The notes below the pieces were generated by a model. The model made no database searches. It was not told where the DNA came from and was given only the letters and a program-made list of their open reading frames with translations. Shown here piece after piece: positions 1-11,679 of a DNA stretch of 64,000 nt. Both the position numbers and the translations under genes were made by a program. Every line of letters begins with the position of its first letter. Within the stretch, counting starts at the first letter, position 1. The stretch is from Agelaius tricolor (Eukaryota; Chordata; Aves; Passeriformes; Icteridae): contig JALJCS010000052.1 in assembly GCA_023055355.1 (NCBI GenBank), positions 947,501 to 1,011,500 of the forward strand. The letters are read 5' to 3'.

Positions 1-2961
1 TGGCGGGTGCCCTAGGGCAGGGACCCCCAGTGCCCCCATTGTCACAGCACGATCTCGTAGATGCCACTGGGGTCCCGCTGTCACCCTTGGGGTCCCAACA
101 GCTCCGTGTTGGTCACCTGGGGGGATGTGGTGCAGGGGGGCCCTGTGAGAGGCACCGGTTGTGGGGACCTGGGTGGGGGGTGACACCCGTGGGTGACGTG
201 TCCCTGTCACCCCCCTACACACCCCCCACCCATTTGATTACCATGATTTGGGATCCAGCACTGCCCCCCCATCCAGGGGGCCCTGTAGGGATAAGGCGGG
301 TCTGGGGAGTGTCTGAAGAGGGAGAAAGAGGAGTCCCAGCCTGAGCCCCCCCACTCACCTGTTCTGGGGATTCCTGGTGGCTGCAAGGGAAAGGGGAGAG
401 GGTGACCTTGGGGACGCCAGGACCCCTGAACCTTCCTGGGACCTCAGCAGCTCCAACCATCCACAGGACCCCACTGCAGCCCCGATTCCCACCGGAATCC
501 TGATTCCCCCAGGATTCCCCAAGTATGCCTGAACCCCCCAGAACTTTTGCACCACTGCAGGGCACCAAACATCCCCAGCATCCTAGACCCTCTGAGCCCT
601 GAGAATCCCAAGGCTGCAAGGGAGGGGCACCTCCCAAACTCCCCCAAAAAGATGCTCCAACATCCCTGCATGGCCTTCCAAGAACTCTCCAAACCCTCCA
701 GGAGCTCCCAGCCCCACTACCATTGCAATGTTTTTCAAAGCCCACCCAGGGATAAACCCGAAGCCCCGACCAAGACCCTCCACATTACCCCAAATCCGCC
801 AGGACTCCAAGCCGAGGTCACTGCAGGCTCAGTGTCCCCCAGCTCTGGGGCCCTGGGTTCTGCTGATCTCTGCCCCCACTCTGGGGGCTTCCTCTCCCTC
901 CAGGACCCCCCATCCCCCGCCCGTTGTCACCCACCCCTGCGGTGCCGCCAGTGACAGTCCCTGATGACAGCCAGGAGCTGGAACAGGAACAGGAGGGTCC
1001 TGCAGATATTCACAGCCACTGCTGGGGACAGAGGGGGACAGACTGAGGTGACCCTGAACCTCGGGGGTCATGAACATCCTGGTGACCCCGTGTGACCCCA
1101 CCTGTGACCCAGGATGAGCCAGGTGTCACCTCCAGGGCCAGCTCTGAGCTGAGCGCCCGGAACACGCGGTGCCCGTCCTGTCCCAGCTGGTTGGTGGCCA
1201 TGCACTGGTAGATGCCTGAATGTCCCAATTCAACGTCACTGAGTTCCAGGAGGGGACCCTGGGCCTCTTCCTGCCCGTTGTGCAGCCAAGTGAAGGTGAC
1301 AGGAGCTGAGCCTACCTGCACTGAGCAGCGCAGGGTCACGGGGTCACCTGCATGCACCTGGTGTGACAGGCAACCGGGGTGATGGTGGCATTGGCCACAG
1401 GCACTGCGGGGACGCAGACAGGGCTGGCACCTGGCGAGGAGGGATGGGGGTGCCATGGGTGGGGTCACCCCCAGCCCGAGGGTCCCACTCACCTAGGAGA
1501 CAGTGACATTCATGGGGTCACTCTTGGCCACACTGTCCCCATCACTGACCTGGCACCGGTACTGGCCGCTGTCATTTTCCCCAACATGGTGCAGCTCCAG
1601 GTGGGGTTCAGTGCCCAGCGGTGCCTCCGAGCCCTCCTGATACCAGGAGAAGGACAGGGGACCTGTCCCTGCGGCCACCATGCAGCTCAGCACCAGGCTG
1701 TCCCTGAGTGCCACCTGTCCCCTGGGGGGCTGCACTGACAGGGACACCCCCGAGGGTGGGACCCCTGCAGAAGGGGGGGACAGCAGGGGACAGTGAGGGA
1801 CCCGGGGGGGCTGGGGAGGGGCAGGAGGATCCCTGTGAGGGAGAGGAGTTGCAGAGATGGGGGAGGCTTGGAAACAGGGGGATGGGGGATTCAGGGAGGT
1901 GACACCTGGAGACAGAGGTAGCAACACGAGGGAGGGTACAGGGACCCAGGGAGGGGATGGTGGGACCTGAGGAACGTGCGGGGACCTCAGAGAGGGGTGG
2001 GGGGACGCAAGAAGAAGTGAAGGGACCCAGTGAGGGATGGAGAGACATGGGCCAAGAATGGGGGACCTGGGGAAGGACCCGGGGCAGAGATGGCAGGACA
2101 TGGAAAAGATGTTGGGGAAGGATGGGGGTACCCATGTAGGGCTGGGAAAGACCCAAGGAAGGAGGAGAGGAGCCAGGGATGGATCTGGGAAAGGTTGGGG
2201 CCACAGGGCAAGTGTCAGGGAAGGCTGGGGGTCCCTAGGCAGTGCTGGGGGAGCCAAGAAAGCTGTGGGGGTTCTCCGTGCCCATCCCTGCACTCACTGT
2301 GTACTGTGACACAGAGCTGGGCACTGCTCTTCCGCACGGCCCTCCCTCAGAGCACACCTGGCAGCTGTAATTCCCCGAGTGAGAGACCCCCACGGCAGGC
2401 ACCAGCAGCTGCAGGGACCCCCACCACCTGCCCGTCCCGGTAGAACACGTGCAGGAGGGGGGCACGGGGCCACAGGGGGCTGGGGGTGCTGAGGCAGCTG
2501 AGAGTCAGGGGGGACCCTTCGGTGAGCTAGGGGGGACCCTCCCGCATTGCTACCAAGAAGAGCTCAGGGAAGGAGAGGGGAGGTGAGGACTGTGACTCTG
2601 AGTGCACTGGAAAGTGGCTTTTGGGGTGTCAGGAGATTGGAGTTCCAGTTGTGGGGGTGCTCACCATGCACTGTCACTGTCACTGGTGCCGAGTGTGCCC
2701 ATGGAAAATTTTCGGTGTCCACCCAGCTCCTGCAGCTGTTGTGGCCACTGTGGTGCAGCGGCAGAGGGGGCAGGGATAGCTCGGCCCCATAGGGGGACCT
2801 CCCCACCTCCTTGTCCCCATGGTGGAATCACACTCCAGTGACCGGGTTGTCCCACCAGCCTCAGCAGTGCAGTGTCACCATGTCCCCCTCCAGCAGCTCC
2901 CACGCCAACACCTGCAACTCTAACTGGGCTGTGGCACACAGGGGTCCTGTTACACCGGGGG

Positions 2962-3326
2962 TGTGGTAGGTAAGGGACAGGCATTCGGAAGATTTCGGGC
3001 TGTGACGGAAAATTACAGGAATCCTTCTACCCCTCTCCCCATAGATAAGGATCACGCTAGGAATGTAGCCAAACGTGTAGCCCCCCTAACCTATGGATGC
3101 CAGTAACTTTCCACTCCATACTAACCCTAGAAAGTATAGCCAAACCCCTTTCTGACGTAGAGAAACCCCTTAGTCCATAAATACTCTTGAGACCCCTCAA
3201 TAAAGGCCTTTAACCGTCCACCACATTGGTGTTAGCGTCCGTTATTGGCCACGAGGGATCCCAAGGAGGAGATCGCAGTGCTGGACTCTGAAACCAGGTC
3301 GCCGCGGCCTTCACAAGAAGGCAACA
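2962..3326 (+). repeat. 5' LTR of ERV-a
   Basis: The 365-bp LTR starts TGTGGTAGG and ends GGCAACA. It carries a TATA-like CATAAATAC near 3175 and the polyadenylation signal AATAAA near 3199, placing R and U5 in the last third. It matches the 3' copy except near 2997 and 3006 (GGGCTGTGACGG here, AGGCTGTGATGG in the 3' copy). Confidence 0.93.
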
Positions 3327-3329
3327 TAG

Positions 3330-3347
3330 TGGTGCCGAAACCCGAGA
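3330..3347 (+). other. Primer-binding site, tRNA-Phe type (ERV-a)
   Basis: TGGTGCCGAAACCCGAG begins three bases after the LTR end. It is complementary to the 3' end of vertebrate tRNA-Phe (TTTCGGCACCA) over nearly its whole length. Alpharetroviruses such as avian leukosis virus use tRNA-Trp, so this is a different lineage. Confidence 0.8.
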
Positions 3348-3454
3348 ACGACGACGAGTCCGGGCGACGGGAGTACTCCTGGCCAGGGGACAGCACTCAC
3401 AGAGCTGGAACGACTGTAGCGAAGCAGGGGGACACCCCGGGACCTGCGATTCGT

Positions 3455-5020
3455 ATGGAAGCGATAGCGAAGGTCGTAAGTTTGATACATATGCAATGGG
3501 GAATCAAATGTGAACTCAGGAACTTTAATCTCGCTTTGACGAGACTCCTCGAGCTTGGGGTCATTGATCGACCCATAGATATATTGCACTCTGAGGCGTG
3601 GCAGAAATGCACTGTCGCATTAGCAGAGGACACAAAAGCCACAGGCAGCAGCAAAAGCCTGAAAGCGTGGGGGAAGGCAGACGCAGCCCTACGCAAAGCA
3701 TTAGAAGAACGGGAGACGTGGAACGCTGCGCGTTCCTGTCTGTTAATCACGCCACAGCTGGGGGAGGGAGCGATAACGCGAACCCCTCCTGGTGGCAACC
3801 CGATTGAAAGCGGGGAGACGCGGGGGCCAGGCGCATCCCATCCCTCCCTGAGCCCAGAGCCCCCGGAGCCCCCGGGGGACCCCCTGACCCCTTCGGGGGA
3901 CCCACCGGGACCCAGACCACCTCCGGAGCCCCCCGGGGTGCCCGCGGGCCCCTCGCCTATCCCTTCCCCGCCCATAGCCAACTTAGCGCAAGAAGTGGAG
4001 GGACGCGCGCAGTCCTTTTGGGAGGGATTGGCGGCAGAAGCCCGAAATATCGAGAAGGCAAGCGCGCACGCGGGTGGCGGAGGGGATCCGCCGCCCTACC
4101 CGTTTGAATATGGTGCGGGTGGCCGGGAAGAGGGGTGGAGCCCGTCGGCCCGCGGCGGGAAGAACCCGGAAACGCGGCCAGCCGCGGACACGCATGCGCG
4201 GGAAACCAGCGCTGAGCCCATGCCCAGCCGAGAGCTGCGGATCCCAGCAGACACACATGCGTGGGGGTGCGACAGAGGGCGGGCACTCGCTCGGGAGCCG
4301 CGCCCACTGCTGCCACCATATATGGGAGAGATCCCTCCCTGCGGGAGGCAGGGCGAGCCCAGGGAGCGGGAGCGGGAGCGGCACTGCCCCCGAGGGGAGG
4401 AGCGGGGCTGAAGCCGAACAAAACGGCAGCAGAAACCGGAAGTATATTGGCAGTTGACTTCCGACTCTGAAGGGAGCCACAGCTCCCCAGATCGCCCTGT
4501 GGAGCCCACCGAGTCCAGCAGCGACTCGGAAGCAGAGAAAACAGAATCAATGCAGTTTCGGACGAAACCAAATAAAACTTTTAACACAGTCGGGAACCAG
4601 CCCCAATACGAACTCACCGATTGGGGTAAAATCAAAATCGAATGCGCGGGATGGGCACCCGCAGCATTGGTGCATGCCTTCCCGGTGAGAATTACAGGAC
4701 CCCAGGGGAACCAGCAAAGAAAGTATACTCCCGTTAATTCCAAAGACATTCAGACAATAGTAAAAGCTATTTCAGAAAAAGGAATTAACTCAGGGGTGGT
4801 TTCCACTCTCGTGGACAGTCTTTTTAGCAATGATGATTTACTCCCTTTTGATATAGTGCAAATAAACCGTATGCTTTCTGAGAGGGAGGGGACGTGCGAG
4901 ATTCAGCCCCCTCCCGCTATAGATGCGAGACGGCCCATCTATGCCAACCCATTGTGGAGCAGGGGATTTTCATACCCTATGCTCCCACAGATAAAAGCAC
5001 ACAGAAAGGGAGAAACATGA
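3455..5020 (+). pseudogene. gag: ERV-a gag fragment (matrix, proline-rich linker, capsid N-terminus)
   Basis: A start codon in the expected matrix context lies at 3455. The first part resembles an alpharetrovirus-type matrix domain (helical, with the sequence LKAWGKADAALRKALEE). A long proline-rich linker follows, then a capsid N-terminal piece around 4710-4870 (KYTPVNSKDIQTIVKAI). The frame is open to 5020 except for one in-frame TGA at 4409-4411. The rest of capsid is missing: the sequence jumps from the capsid N-terminus to a short segment related to the end of Gag (RRPIYANPLW) and stops. Nucleocapsid zinc knuckles are absent. The frame is also open upstream into the LTR, but I chose 3455 because the matrix homology begins there. 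Confidence 0.8.
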
Positions 5021-6162
5021 CCTACCCCAAAACCCTGCCCACAAGGGTCACCGACATCCCGACTGGTGATGAGGAAGCCTTCCAGATAGGCCACTCAGCC
5101 AGGTCAGACTCGGACCCAATCCTTCGCGAGTTAGAAGCTACCTTTTTATCCCTGAATGAATCTAACCCTAACCTAACCGACTCCTGCTGGCTTTGCTACG
5201 ATATTAAACCCCCCTTTTACGAAGGAGTCGCTTTAGACACCCCCTTCAGCTATTCCACAGCCGATGCCCCTCGCCAGTGCAGATGGGACACACCCCGCAA
5301 AGGAATTACCCTGAGTCAAGTCACAGGTCAGGGCAGATGCTTTGGCAATGCAACCCTAGCTAAGCGGAAAGGCGACGTCTGCACCGAAGTAGTTGAGCCC
5401 GACAGGAATAATAAGTGGGTAGTCCCATCCGCATCTGGGATGTGGGTTTGCCAGAGATCTGGAGTGAGTCCCTGGGTGTCTCTTGCCAAATTCGATAACT
5501 CTAACGACTTTTGTGTTCAAGTTCTGATCGTCCCTAGGATCCTGTACCACTCAGACGAAGAAGTGTACCACCTTTTCGAAGAAAACAGCTGACTCCACAA
5601 GAGAGAAATATTAACAGGTATAACTATCGCAATGCTGCTCGGCCTAGGAGCGGCTGGAACGGCAACAGGTGTCTCAGCCCTAGCAACTCAACCCCAAGGA
5701 CTGTCCCAGCTGCAGATGACCATCGATGAGGACCTGCAGAGGATCGAGAAATCCATTTCCTTTCTAGAAAAGTCAGTCTCCTCGCTCTCAGAAGTAGTCC
5801 TGCAGAACAGGCGAGGACTGGATCTCCTGTTCATGCAGCAAGGAGGCCTGTGTGCTGCCTTGAAAGAGGAATGTTGTTTCTACGCGGACCACACAGGAGT
5901 CGTTAGAGACTCCATGGCAGAACTCCGAAACAGACTGGCTCAGAGACAGAAAGACAGGGAAGCCCAACAGGGCTGGTTCGAATCCTGGTTCAATCAATCA
6001 CCATGGCTAACCACCCTAATTTCTACCCTAATAGGTCCATTGGCAATGCTGCTTTTAGCTATTACCTTCGGGCCATGCCTGCTGAACAAGCTAGTCTCAT
6101 TCGTTCAGGCCCGCCTAGAACAGGCTAGCATCCTGTTCGTGGGACAGCAACAATTACTGTGA
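5017..6162 (+). pseudogene. env: ERV-a env, gamma-type, N-terminally deleted, one in-frame stop
   Basis: This frame encodes the C-terminal half of the surface subunit (CWLC near 5185, GMWVCQRSGVSP near 5440) and the whole transmembrane subunit. One TGA at 5590-5592 separates the two, just before a basic site (HKRE). Downstream are a fusion-peptide-like stretch (5630-5690), the coiled coil, the immunosuppressive-type segment [10 protein letters not shown] and the CX6CC motif (CAALKEECC), which mark a gamma-type Env, and a membrane span near 6020-6080. The N-terminal half of the surface subunit and the native start are deleted. The ATG at 5017 lies in frame but at the deletion scar. As it stands it cannot make a complete Env. 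Confidence 0.85.
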
Positions 6163-6305
6163 ATTCAACAGGGAACACTGCCAGTCACGAGAGACTTGCC
6201 TGGCAGAAACTTACTCAGGTTTCCCAAGACCCTTTTCCCTAGTCAGATCTCAACTTCCTACCTCATTTCAGTGCCTATGTATAAGATTACCTCGTTCATT
6301 TGTGA

Positions 6306-6320
6306 AAGAGGGGGGGGAAG
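6306..6320 (+). other. Polypurine tract of ERV-a
   Basis: A run of A and G with nine consecutive G (AGAGGGGGGGGGAAG) directly abuts the 3' LTR start TGTGG at 6321, as expected for the plus-strand primer. Confidence 0.9.
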
Positions 6321-6685
6321 TGTGGTAGGTAAGGGACAGGCATTCGGAAGATTTCAGGCTGTGATGGAAAATTACAGGAATCCTTCTACCCCTCTCCCCA
6401 TAGATAAGGATCACGCTAGGAATGTAGCCAAACGTGTAGCCCCCCTAACCTATGGATGCCAGTAACTTTCCACTCCATACTAACCCTAGAAAGTATAGCC
6501 AAACCCCTTTCTGACGTAGAGAAACCCCTTAGTCCATAAATACTCTTGAGACCCCTCAATAAAGGCCTTTAACCGTCCACCACATTGGTGTTAGCGTCCG
6601 TTATTGGCCACGAGGGATCCCAAGGAGGAGATCGCAGTGCTGGACTCTGAAACCAGGTCGCCGCGGCCTTCACAAGAAGGCAACA
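6321..6685 (+). repeat. 3' LTR of ERV-a
   Basis: This 365-bp direct repeat of 2962-3326 has the same ends and the same AATAAA. It is followed by the right copy of the CGGGGG target duplication, after which unit A intron sequence resumes. Confidence 0.93.
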
Positions 6686-8012
6686 CGGGGGTCCTATTTT
6701 CATGGGCACCCCCACATTGGGTCACACCCAGCGCACCAGGGGTGCCCAATTCCAAGATAGGGTTCTCCACTCTGGGATGCTCTGGGATGTCCCCAGAGCT
6801 GGCAATGGGCTCTGGTTACACAGGAGGTGACCCATGGAGCGGAGCCCAATCAGAGCCCTCGGGGTCCCTGTGGGTGCCACCCTGGGGACACCCAAACCCC
6901 CCTCACCTTCTGAGACTGTCATGCGGGGCTGTGCCCAGTGCCGGGTCTGTCACACCAGTAGGTGCCACTTGCGGTGACAGTGAAGTGGTCAGGTCCCCCC
7001 TGCCACCAGCGCTGCCCATCCTTGTACCAGGTGGTGGCACCGGTGGTCCCCGAGCCCTGGCAGGTCAGTGTCACCCGGTCCCACAGCACCGCCGGCCTCC
7101 AGGGGGGCTCCACCAGGAGCTGGGTGGTCTGGGCACCTGTGGGTGACAGGGGATACCAGCCTGCCAGGGCCAGCGTGGGGCTGGGGACAGTGGGGTGGTG
7201 CCATGGCATCCCCCGAGGACACACCAGTGAGGCCAAGGGTCTGGGCTGAAGGGAGAAGGGACAGGGCTGGGTGGGGGTGGCACCATGGGGACAGAGGCAC
7301 CTGGGGCACAAGGCATGAGGTCTTTCCCAAAACTGTCCCAGTGGGGACAGCAGTTCTTGTGGGAAATTGTGTGGGGGTGGTCCCCAAAAGATTTGGCAAG
7401 GCAGGGGGACATGTCTGTGTCACAGCCACCCATGCACCACATCCCTGTGGCACAGACACCTTGGGGACAGGGACACTGAGGCCACCCTGGGCTGGGGCAG
7501 AACATGGGGACACTGTGGACACCCTGGGCATGAGGACACCAGAGACACAGCCCATGCTGACCCAGGTGACCCCCACCAGCTCATGATCCCATCCCCGTGG
7601 CCACATCCTCACCGTTCTTGTCCCCTTCTGTCCCTGCATCCCAGTTCCCCTGTCCCTATGCCCAGAGCTACCTGAGCCCAAAGGTGCCAGTCCCCACATT
7701 CCTGTTCCCACATCCCCATGCCCAAATTCCTGCCCCCTGTTCCTGTCCCCAAAGCCACCCTACATCCCCAGTCCCACCAAGGTCCATGTGGGTAACGTGG
7801 ACTGGCACTGCTGGCATTGGGGACCTCAGGGGACCCCACAGCCCCCCTGTGCCCCCTCCCCTCCCCATCCTGGGGTGTCAGGCCCCTGCCCGGGGCAGTG
7901 ACCCCACAGGAGCAGCGCCACCTTCCCGGCCATCCCGGTGTCCCCAGCCATGTGCACTGGCTGTCACTCGCTGCTGTGGCCACCACTCCCTTGGCTGGAG
8001 GTTCTTTGGATG

Positions 8013-8034
8013 AAGGGGAAGGAAGTGAGGTCAC
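8013..8034 (-). promoter_or_regulatory. ETS/PU.1-like promoter site, unit A
   Basis: AAGGGGAAGGAAGTGAGGTCAC lies about 65-85 bp upstream of the leader ATG. The GGAA core in a purine-rich context fits PU.1/ETS factors, which drive myeloid and lymphoid genes. The same block occurs at a similar distance upstream of all six units. Confidence 0.5.
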
Positions 8035-11000
8035 GTCCGTCCTCATGTGTAGGTGGCCCTTGGTGGGGGCAGGGTGGGGACAGGCTGGGCACAGGCTGGG
8101 GACAAGGGTGGGTGGAACAAGGTGGGACATGGGGTACCCAGGAGTGGGAGGCTCAGTGGGTTTGGGGAGCCAGGAATGGGTGTCCAGGAGAATGGGAGAT
8201 CCAAGGGATGGGGTCCATGGGAATGGGGGTGCCCAGGGCTGGGAGGACTCAGGGGTGGGAGTCCCAGGGGAGCGTGGGCTCTAGAGATTTGGGGTCAGGG
8301 GATGGGGATGCTGGGGGAATGGGGGTTCCTGAGAGAATCATGGTTCTGTGGGAAGGAGGATTGCAGGGGATGGAATGAACAGGAGAGGATTCCTTGGGAA
8401 TGGGGGCCCTGGGCTATGGAGATCCTGGGGAATGTCAATACTGGGATGCGAGGATATAAGGAACAGAGGTGCTATGATTTGATTTCTGGGGGAATGGAGG
8501 TCCCAGGGATGGGCAGTGGCTGGGCAGGCCTAGGAGTCTCAGCTGCCAGGGCCCAGCACTGCCCTCCTTGGTTGCTCATTTTCTGGGCATGGGGGTCCTT
8601 GGTAGCTCAGCCTCTGTGCCCTCCCTTGCCCCTCACTTTTTCCTCTCTTTATTTATCTTTTTTCCTTATTTTCCCCACTTTTATGCCATGTCCCCTGTCC
8701 CCTGGTTCCTGACTCAGGAATCCCGGGGAGCACCTGAGCAGGGAACGGGTTGGGGGGACTGAGGGGCAGGGGAAATTTGGATTAGGGGGGGTGCAGGGAA
8801 TGGTGAGGAGGTTGTGGGGGATGGAGGTGTTGGGCTGTGCCCCCTCAACACTTTCACTTTCCTTTTCCTGGACAAGAAGGAAGAGGCCATTTGTGATGAG
8901 AGTCAGATGGGAAAGGGGGGGGTTCTGTCCTGGGGGGCACATCCAGGGGGGTCCTGTCCTGGGGGGATCCTGTCCCAGGGGGTGACACATCCTGGCATGA
9001 GGGGTCCTGTCCTGGGTATGGCAGTTCTGGAAATGTCCCTGCACATTCCTGGCCGGGTGCCTGTCCCAGGGGTAGCACATCCTGGGGACCCCTGTCAATG
9101 CAAGGGTGGGGCCCAGCCATGGCCCAGCCCCACTGCACAGGGATGGCCATTGCCCAGCCCTGCTCTGCCCAGCCCCAGGTGGCAGCCAGCACCTGAGGGT
9201 CCCCCCTGCCCCCTTGTCTTTGATTCTGGCAGCTTTAGAGCTGCTGCAGAGGTGAGAATTCTGTGGGTGGAAAAAGGCCTGCCTGTGGTTTGCTCAGCCC
9301 TGAAAGAAGCACAAACCCAAAGGGAGCCCAAGCAGTGGCTCTGTGAGGGCCTTTGATGGTTTTCAGAGCAGGGCTGGCTGGAAACTGCCCCTGCAGGTTC
9401 AGCTGAGAGAGAACCAGTCCAGAAATGCAGCAATTGATCATTTTATCCTTCTTGGCAAGGGACTGGGAGAGCCCCAGAATTACTGCAAAGACAACAACAC
9501 TCTGCTCAACAACCTGACCTGGACCCTCCTTCTTGAGCAAAACTTCCTGCCCTTTGGAACCTCCCAGAAGAATGTTTGGGTTCTGAATGTGCACACCAGA
9601 AGAGAGGGGAAAGTGTGGAAATATTGAGCAGGGGCTGCACACGAAGGGCTGGGGAACAGGGGTGTCACAGCAGGAGCAGGGAGTGCCCAGGCAGGGGAAT
9701 TCAGGGCAGGCTGGAGTGGATTTACCAGGGATTTAATCAGACCCTGAGGCACACAGGGGCATTTCCACAGATTCCTGTGCACTGTCCCAAGGATGGACAG
9801 AGCTTCTCCCCTTCCTCCATGGGAAGTCAATCCAGTTTCAGGGTGGGAATGAGAAACATGGGGAGAGTTCCTAAATATGGGCCAAGAAAAGGCTTCCTTA
9901 GGGGCTGGGTTGCTGCCCAGCAGGCAGGGAACAATCCCATGGAGCTGTTGGACACTCAGGGAGATTCCACCCTCTGTGTTATCCACAAGCAAACGCTGCT
10001 GTGGGATGCAGCAGGGGGCTGCTAAAGGGAACCAAAAAGTCTCATTTCATTGTGATTTGTGGTTTTATTGTGTTTTTATTTCCACTTATTTGTGTTTTTA
10101 TTGTGTTTTGATTTCCTCCTGTTGGGAAAGCAATGATTTAAAGGATTCTATAAACCAAAGCATTTTATACCTTGTCACTTTGATTTTTGAGGAGTTTGTT
10201 TTTCATTGGGGAAATAATGGTGTAGGAAAAGATTTATGCCTTTTTTCTATGGATGTATAATTTTGTCACAGTCAATTGGGCATCAAGTGTTTCCTGAGAT
10301 TGCTAAGACAGGAAATTTGGGTGACAGGGAAAAGCCCAGGGATTTGTGGGGCAGAGACCCAGAGCCTCCCAGGACAAGCCTGGGGTGCCCCAGGGTGGGG
10401 TCTGTGCTGGGCTCTGAGTCATCTCAAAATCTGAGACCAAAATATGACCCCAAAATTGTCCAAAGCAATTGGGCATCAGGGAATTCAACCAGCTTGATCC
10501 TGGGATTTACCATCATCAGGGCAAGGTCATAAAAGATGCCTCCTTAATTTGGGCACCCCAGAGGTCACAGGGCCCCACTGGGGACAGCGGGAATGCTCAA
10601 GGCCCAGCCAGGACAGAGGACCCCAGGATGTGCCACCTCTGGGAAAGGAATCCCCAAGGATGTGGCACCCTCAGAACGAGGAGGAGCTCCCAGGGACAAG
10701 AGGCTGGGACAAGAGCCGGGTGTCAGCACAGCAGAGCTGCCCTTTTCCCTAAAGGCTGGACCCCTCTGGATGTGCCCCCTGGACAGAATTCATGTCCTTG
10801 CCTCAGCACAAACCGCTGCAGGAAAGAGAAAGAGTTGGGGGGTCACAGACAGGGAGCCCCATCCCCCACAGCCCTGAAACCACTGTCTGCACCCCCCAAC
10901 CCCTTTTTTCCCTTCCTGGGATCCTCCCAGCTGTTCCCTGGGATGGTTCAGCCAGGAAATGCTGGGAGACAGGAAAAAGCCCAGGGGTGAGTGGGGCAGA

Positions 11001-11596
11001 GACACAGAACCTCCCAGGAGAGCCATGGGGTTGCCCCAGGGTGGGGGCTGTGCTGGGCTCTGAGTCACCCCAAAATCTGAGGCACCCCAGGAAGGGGCTG
11101 TGACTCCCGTGCCCACCCAGCCACTGCCCATCCCTGGCACCCCCATTCCCCTGGAAACCCAACCATGGGACTCCCATTGCCTTGGTCTCTCCTCCCTGGG
11201 GACCCCCATCCCAGGACTGACATTGCCCAGCACCACCATTGCCCTGATCCCATCCCATGGGCTGCTTCTTCCCCCAGAACCCCTATTCCCGTGGGTCCCC
11301 TTTTTCCCCCCTGCACCCCCAGCCCTGGCACCCCCACACCATGACCCCAAATCCCTGGGGACCATGTTCCCACAGCACCCCCATCCCTGAATGCCCCCAG
11401 GCATGGAAACCCCAATTGCAGTGGACCCCCATTCTCCTGGACACCCATCCTTGGTTCCCCACATCCCATGAGCCCCCCACTCCTGGCAACAGCATCCCCC
11501 ACCATGTCCCCAGGCTTTCCCCACCCTGCCCACAGCCTGTGCCCAGCTTGTGGCCACCCTGGCCCCACCAAGGGCCACCAACACATGGGGACAGAC

Positions 11597-11618
11597 GTGA
11601 CCTTGCTTCCTTCCCCTT
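11597..11618 (+). promoter_or_regulatory. ETS/PU.1-like promoter site, unit B
   Basis: GTGACCTTGCTTCCTTCCCC is the reverse-orientation counterpart of the site at unit A, about 60-80 bp upstream of the unit B start codon. Confidence 0.5.
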
Positions 11619-11679
11619 CATCCCAAGAGCCACCAGCCAGGGGAGTGGTGGCCACAGCAGCGAGTGACAGCCAGTGCAC

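Larger units (their letters stand above)
2962..6685 (+). mobile_element. ERV-a: pol-deleted endogenous retrovirus with paired LTRs
   Basis: The element has two 365-bp LTRs (2962-3326 and 6321-6685) that begin TGTGG and end AACA. I count only two base differences between them. A perfect 6-bp target-site duplication, CGGGGG, flanks it (2956-2961 and 6686-6691); 6 bp is the length typical of alpha- and betaretroviruses. Inside are a tRNA-Phe-type primer site, a gag fragment, no pol at all, an env lacking its N-terminal part, and a purine tract. It lies antisense to unit A in the intron between D1 and D2. Near-identical LTRs indicate a recent insertion, yet the element lacks pol, so it was probably copied with enzymes supplied by another provirus. 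Confidence 0.93.
1..7951 (-). pseudogene. Unit A: CHIR/LILR-like Ig receptor pseudogene, split by ERV-a
   Basis: This is a receptor of the leukocyte Ig-like type, read right to left. Exons recognised: leader 7951-7903, mini exon 7245-7225, D1 7136-6907, D2 2928-2665, D3 about 2545-2298, D4 1764-1493, D5 1403-1102, transmembrane 1018-935, a 22-nt exon 380-359, and tail exons from 282 and 142 downward. Lesions seen: D1 ends in TGA (6921-6919) after an apparent one-base deletion; D2 has two in-frame TGA codons just after its first cysteine; D3 has a TAG before its first cysteine and a short deletion after GQVVG; D4 ends in TAG (1495-1493); D5 has a one-base deletion near its start; the tail has an early TGA at 83-81. 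The leader donor is GTCACT instead of GTGAGT. The two ITIM tyrosines are gone (VTNTEL in place of VTY-EL, and VLDPKS in place of VLYTHV). A 3.7-kb provirus sits in the D1-D2 intron. The final exon may run slightly past the window start. Confidence 0.85.
7952..11679. other. Divergent promoter interval between units A and B
   Basis: No gene was seen here. The first and last kilobases are inverted copies of each other: degenerate G-rich repeats with GGGGATGGGGGTCCCAGG-like units (about 8050-8560, inverse at 11060-11580), then a C/T-rich tract and a short TCCTGTCCTGGGG minisatellite (8920-9070, inverse near 10600-10800). The middle (9070-10260) holds a segment shared with the flanks of other units (17100-17480, 31340-31700, 40400-40900) and an AT-rich stretch at 10050-10260. 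The interval as a whole is duplicated at 39.2-42.8 kb. Confidence 0.7.

Noticed and set aside
1493..2293. Long minus-strand frame of 266 codons covering D4 of unit A as one gene.
   Set aside because: Only the last 90 codons are an Ig domain, bounded by a good acceptor at 1764; the rest is translated proline-rich intron.
4409..4411. The TGA in ERV-a gag as a programmed readthrough codon, because ERV-d also has a TGA close by.
   Set aside because: When the two are aligned the stops fall at different positions and in different frames, so they are independent lesions.
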